NCBI GenBank assembly: GCA_012518475.1 | Contig: JAAYSB010000095.1 | Span: forward strand, 1-15,293 | Reading direction: 5' to 3' | Length of the DNA stretch: 15,293 nucleotides | Origin: Intrasporangiaceae bacterium | GTDB lineage: Bacteria > Actinomycetota > Actinomycetes > Actinomycetales > Dermatophilaceae | Shown: one piece after another, positions 13,859-15,293 of the stretch | Numbering within the stretch: the first letter of the stretch is position 1 | How the letters are laid out: each line of letters begins with the position of its first letter | Notes under the pieces: generated by a model | The model's database searches: none | What the model was told of the DNA's origin: nothing | Seen by the model: the letters and a program-made list of their open reading frames with translations, nothing else | Made by a program: the position numbers and the translations under genes

Positions 13859-13931
13859 TATCCCCAACGGGATTCGAACCCGTGCTACCGCCGTGAAAGG
13901 GCGGGGTCCTAGGCCGCTAGACGATGGGGAC
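13859..13931 (-). tRNA. tRNA-Glu (TTC)
   Basis: A 73-nt cloverleaf with acceptor GTCCCCA/TGGGGAT, where the first pair is G-U, and discriminator A. The anticodon loop CTTTCAC gives TTC, on stem CCGCC/GGCGG, and the T-arm is ACGGG-TTCGAAT-CCCGT. CCA is not encoded. It is the first gene of the cluster, 22 nt before tRNA-Asp, with a strong promoter upstream. Confidence 0.96.
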
Positions 13932-14003
13932 CCGTTCTCTTGGGATCCGCCGCGTCTTATCGACCCAAGGGTGACCATGGTCGGATCCGTCGAGGACGTG
14001 GAA

Positions 14004-14032
14004 ACTATACGGTGGATCGGCCGCGAGTCCAA
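14004..14032 (-). promoter_or_regulatory. Housekeeping promoter of the tRNA-Glu-Asp-Phe operon
   Basis: On the minus strand, TTGGAC (14027-14032), a 17-bp spacer and TATAGT (14004-14009). The -10 is near-perfect, the -35 is good and the spacing ideal, making it the best sigma-70-type promoter in the window. The predicted start near 13997 leaves a ~65-nt leader before tRNA-Glu for 5' processing. Confidence 0.8.
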
Positions 14033-14108
14033 ACTGAGCCAGAGATCTCGCCTCCGGCCCCCACTAAATGATTGGACAGGCGGGCATCATCGAGGGATGC
14101 AGCACACG

Positions 14109-15086
14109 ATGGAGCAGTCCGTCACGCTCGGAGCCTATGCAGGCACCGTGGCGCTCCCACTCGTGCGCTCTTTCGGGGACGACCGCGCGATCGAGGTAGC
14201 CACTGGCCTGGTGGCCGAGCTCTGGGCGGGGCTGCCGCTCGTCGGGCCGGTGTCGTTCGTCGACCCCACCGTCGTGGTGCCGCACTGCGACAGCACGTCG
14301 ACCGTGCGGGACAGCGCCGATGGAATCGAGCCGCCGCAGGGACCAGGGGATCTCGTGCCGGACGCTCTCGACATGATCCGCACGATCTGGCAGGTCGCAC
14401 GCCAGGGGAGTGCCCAGGAACTGGCAGTCGTCGTCCGCTTCCGCCTCGCCGACCTGGCGGCCGCAATGGATCACCTGTATGCGGTGCGCACCGGCGTCCC
14501 GACTCCCGACCGGCCCGGCACCTTCGAGGCGGTCGTGCGCGAGTGCCTGGATCTGGTCACCGCTCAACGGTCCCGCAGCGGGGTCAGGAAGCTCACCGAC
14601 AGCGACCTGCACGACCACGGGCTGCGGGTGGGGGAGCAACTCATCGAGTGCCTCGTCGAGGGCACGCCCTGCCGCATGCTCACCACCCCGCAGGTGGATA
14701 CGCTGCGACTACAGGTCATCAGCGCCCTGCGCGTCGCAGGACTGCAGGTCCTCGAGACCGACAGCATCCATCCCGGCGTCCTGCTCGTGGCCGTCGACGA
14801 CGTTGATCTCTCGGGTCGCCACATCGAGCTGCACTGGCACTATGCGACGGATCTGTGGCAGCGGTGCCAGGAAGCGATCCAGGCCGGCGACTACACGGCT
14901 GAAGTGCTCAGGCACTCCGGATCCATCCGGGCAGTCATGGGCCAGGCACTCCTCGACATTCTCCAGAACGCGGGCTTCGAGGCCAGGATCGACCCGGAGG
15001 TCGGGGAGCACCGGGTGCTCGTGACGCGGCTGATCGAGCCGGAGAGCCTGAACGCCCATATCACCTCGGAGAACCCCGGCCGCTGA
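14109..15086 (+). CDS. Hypothetical protein, family not recognised
   Basis: About 325 residues, soluble, with no signal peptide or membrane helix and mildly acidic. I cannot assign a family. The N-terminal ~70 residues have alternating hydrophobic segments (VTLGAYAGTVALPLV, AIEVATGLVAELWAGLPLV). Residues ~80-130 include DALDMIRTIWQVARQGSAQELAVVVRF, and the C-terminus reads ARIDPEVGEHRVLVTRLIEP, suggesting a mixed alpha/beta fold. The frame is open far upstream across the tRNA genes, but that part is not protein-like. Start candidates are ATG 14109 (GAGGG at 14092-14096 upstream, spacing slightly long) and ATG 14097, which would overlap that site; I chose the former with low certainty. It is divergent from the tRNA operon and convergent with the PHP gene, its stop 2 nt from that gene's stop. 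Confidence 0.75.
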   Translation: MEQSVTLGAYAGTVALPLVRSFGDDRAIEVATGLVAELWAGLPLVGPVSFVDPTVVVPHCDSTSTVRDSADGIEPPQGPGDLVPDALDMIRTIWQVARQGSAQELAVVVRFRLADLAAAMDHLYAVRTGVPTPDRPGTFEAVVRECLDLVTAQRSRSGVRKLTDSDLHDHGLRVGEQLIECLVEGTPCRMLTTPQVDTLRLQVISALRVAGLQVLETDSIHPGVLLVAVDDVDLSGRHIELHWHYATDLWQRCQEAIQAGDYTAEVLRHSGSIRAVMGQALLDILQNAGFEARIDPEVGEHRVLVTRLIEPESLNAHITSENPGR

Positions 15087-15088
15087 CG

Positions 15089-15293
15089 TCACGACGTCTC
15101 GTCGACCCACTCCCGGAGCCGGTCGGCGCCCCACGTCGTGATGATCCGGTCGGGGTCGATGCCGAGCTCCTCGGCCCGCGCGGCGCCGTAGGCCTTCATC
15201 TCCAGCTGCCCCGGTGCGTGCGCATCGGAGTCGATCGCGAACAGGCAGCCGATCTCATGGGCCAGCTCGATGAGCTCGGTCGGCGGGTCCCGC
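15089..15293 (-). CDS. PHP-domain metal-dependent hydrolase, C-terminal 68 codons only
   Basis: The gene runs off the right edge; only its 3' end is here. The visible protein starts RDPPTELIELAHEIGCLFAIDSDAHAPGQLEMKAYG and ends WVDETS. The AIDSDAHAPGQL segment is the C-terminal metal-binding motif (Asp-x-His) of the PHP fold. It resembles the PHP domain of PolX-type DNA polymerases and the free-standing actinobacterial homologues, and histidinol-phosphatase-type PHP proteins are related. Without the N-terminus it cannot be said whether a polymerase or helix-hairpin-helix part is attached. The stop TGA at 15091-15089 faces the stop of the preceding gene. Confidence 0.85.
   Translation of the reverse strand, partial: RDPPTELIELAHEIGCLFAIDSDAHAPGQLEMKAYGAARAEELGIDPDRIITTWGADRLREWVDETS

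Noticed and set aside
13624..13931. tRNA cluster considered as an integration site for a mobile element
   Set aside because: No integrase, no duplicated tRNA 3' end and no composition change on either side; it has its own promoter and terminator and looks intact.

Overview
The window is about 70% G+C, gene-dense and reads as actinobacterial chromosome. The evidence is the Actinobacteria-restricted families (DUF3073, HGxxPAAW-type small membrane protein, HAD/acyltransferase fusion), GTG starts, leaderless-type starts and a gene order known from other actinobacteria. An Intrasporangiaceae/Janibacter-like micrococcalean host is my best guess from overall feel; it was not tested.

Layout. (1) Positions 1-1433: the 3' part of purF (+), purine synthesis step 1. 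(2) 1473-4853: a three-gene block with an acyl-CoA dehydrogenase (-) divergent from an NCS1 permease and a translationally coupled isochorismatase-family cysteine hydrolase (+). (3) 4867-4902: a perfect 36-nt palindrome between convergent genes. (4) 4915-7724, minus strand: purM, DUF3073 and a Leu/Val-type dehydrogenase. From memory, other actinobacteria keep purF-purM-DUF3073-vdh together; here purM points against purF and the three-gene block sits between them. (5) 7986-12756, plus strand: a small membrane protein, a PlsB-type glycerol-3-phosphate acyltransferase and an overlapping HAD-hydrolase/PlsC-type acyltransferase. The last two supply consecutive acylations for phosphatidic acid synthesis, in the same arrangement as mycobacterial plsB2-plsC. 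The PlsC-type protein ends in a histone-H1-like Lys/Ala/Thr tail, the most unusual protein feature here. (6) 12992-13507: an unrecognised coiled-coil protein. (7) 13585-14032, minus strand: a complete tRNA unit with a near-consensus promoter, tRNA-Glu, tRNA-Asp, tRNA-Phe and an intrinsic terminator. (8) 14109-15086: an unrecognised protein, convergent and only 2 nt from the 3' end of a PHP-domain protein gene that runs off the window.

I see no insertion sequence, phage gene, CRISPR array or defence system. The most notable signals are the basic tail on the acyltransferase, the rearranged purF/purM locus with its permease-hydrolase insert, an exact SigR/SigH-type promoter match ahead of the DUF3073 gene, a recurrent 9-mer (CGCATACCC) that tends to follow stop codons, and the 36-nt palindrome.
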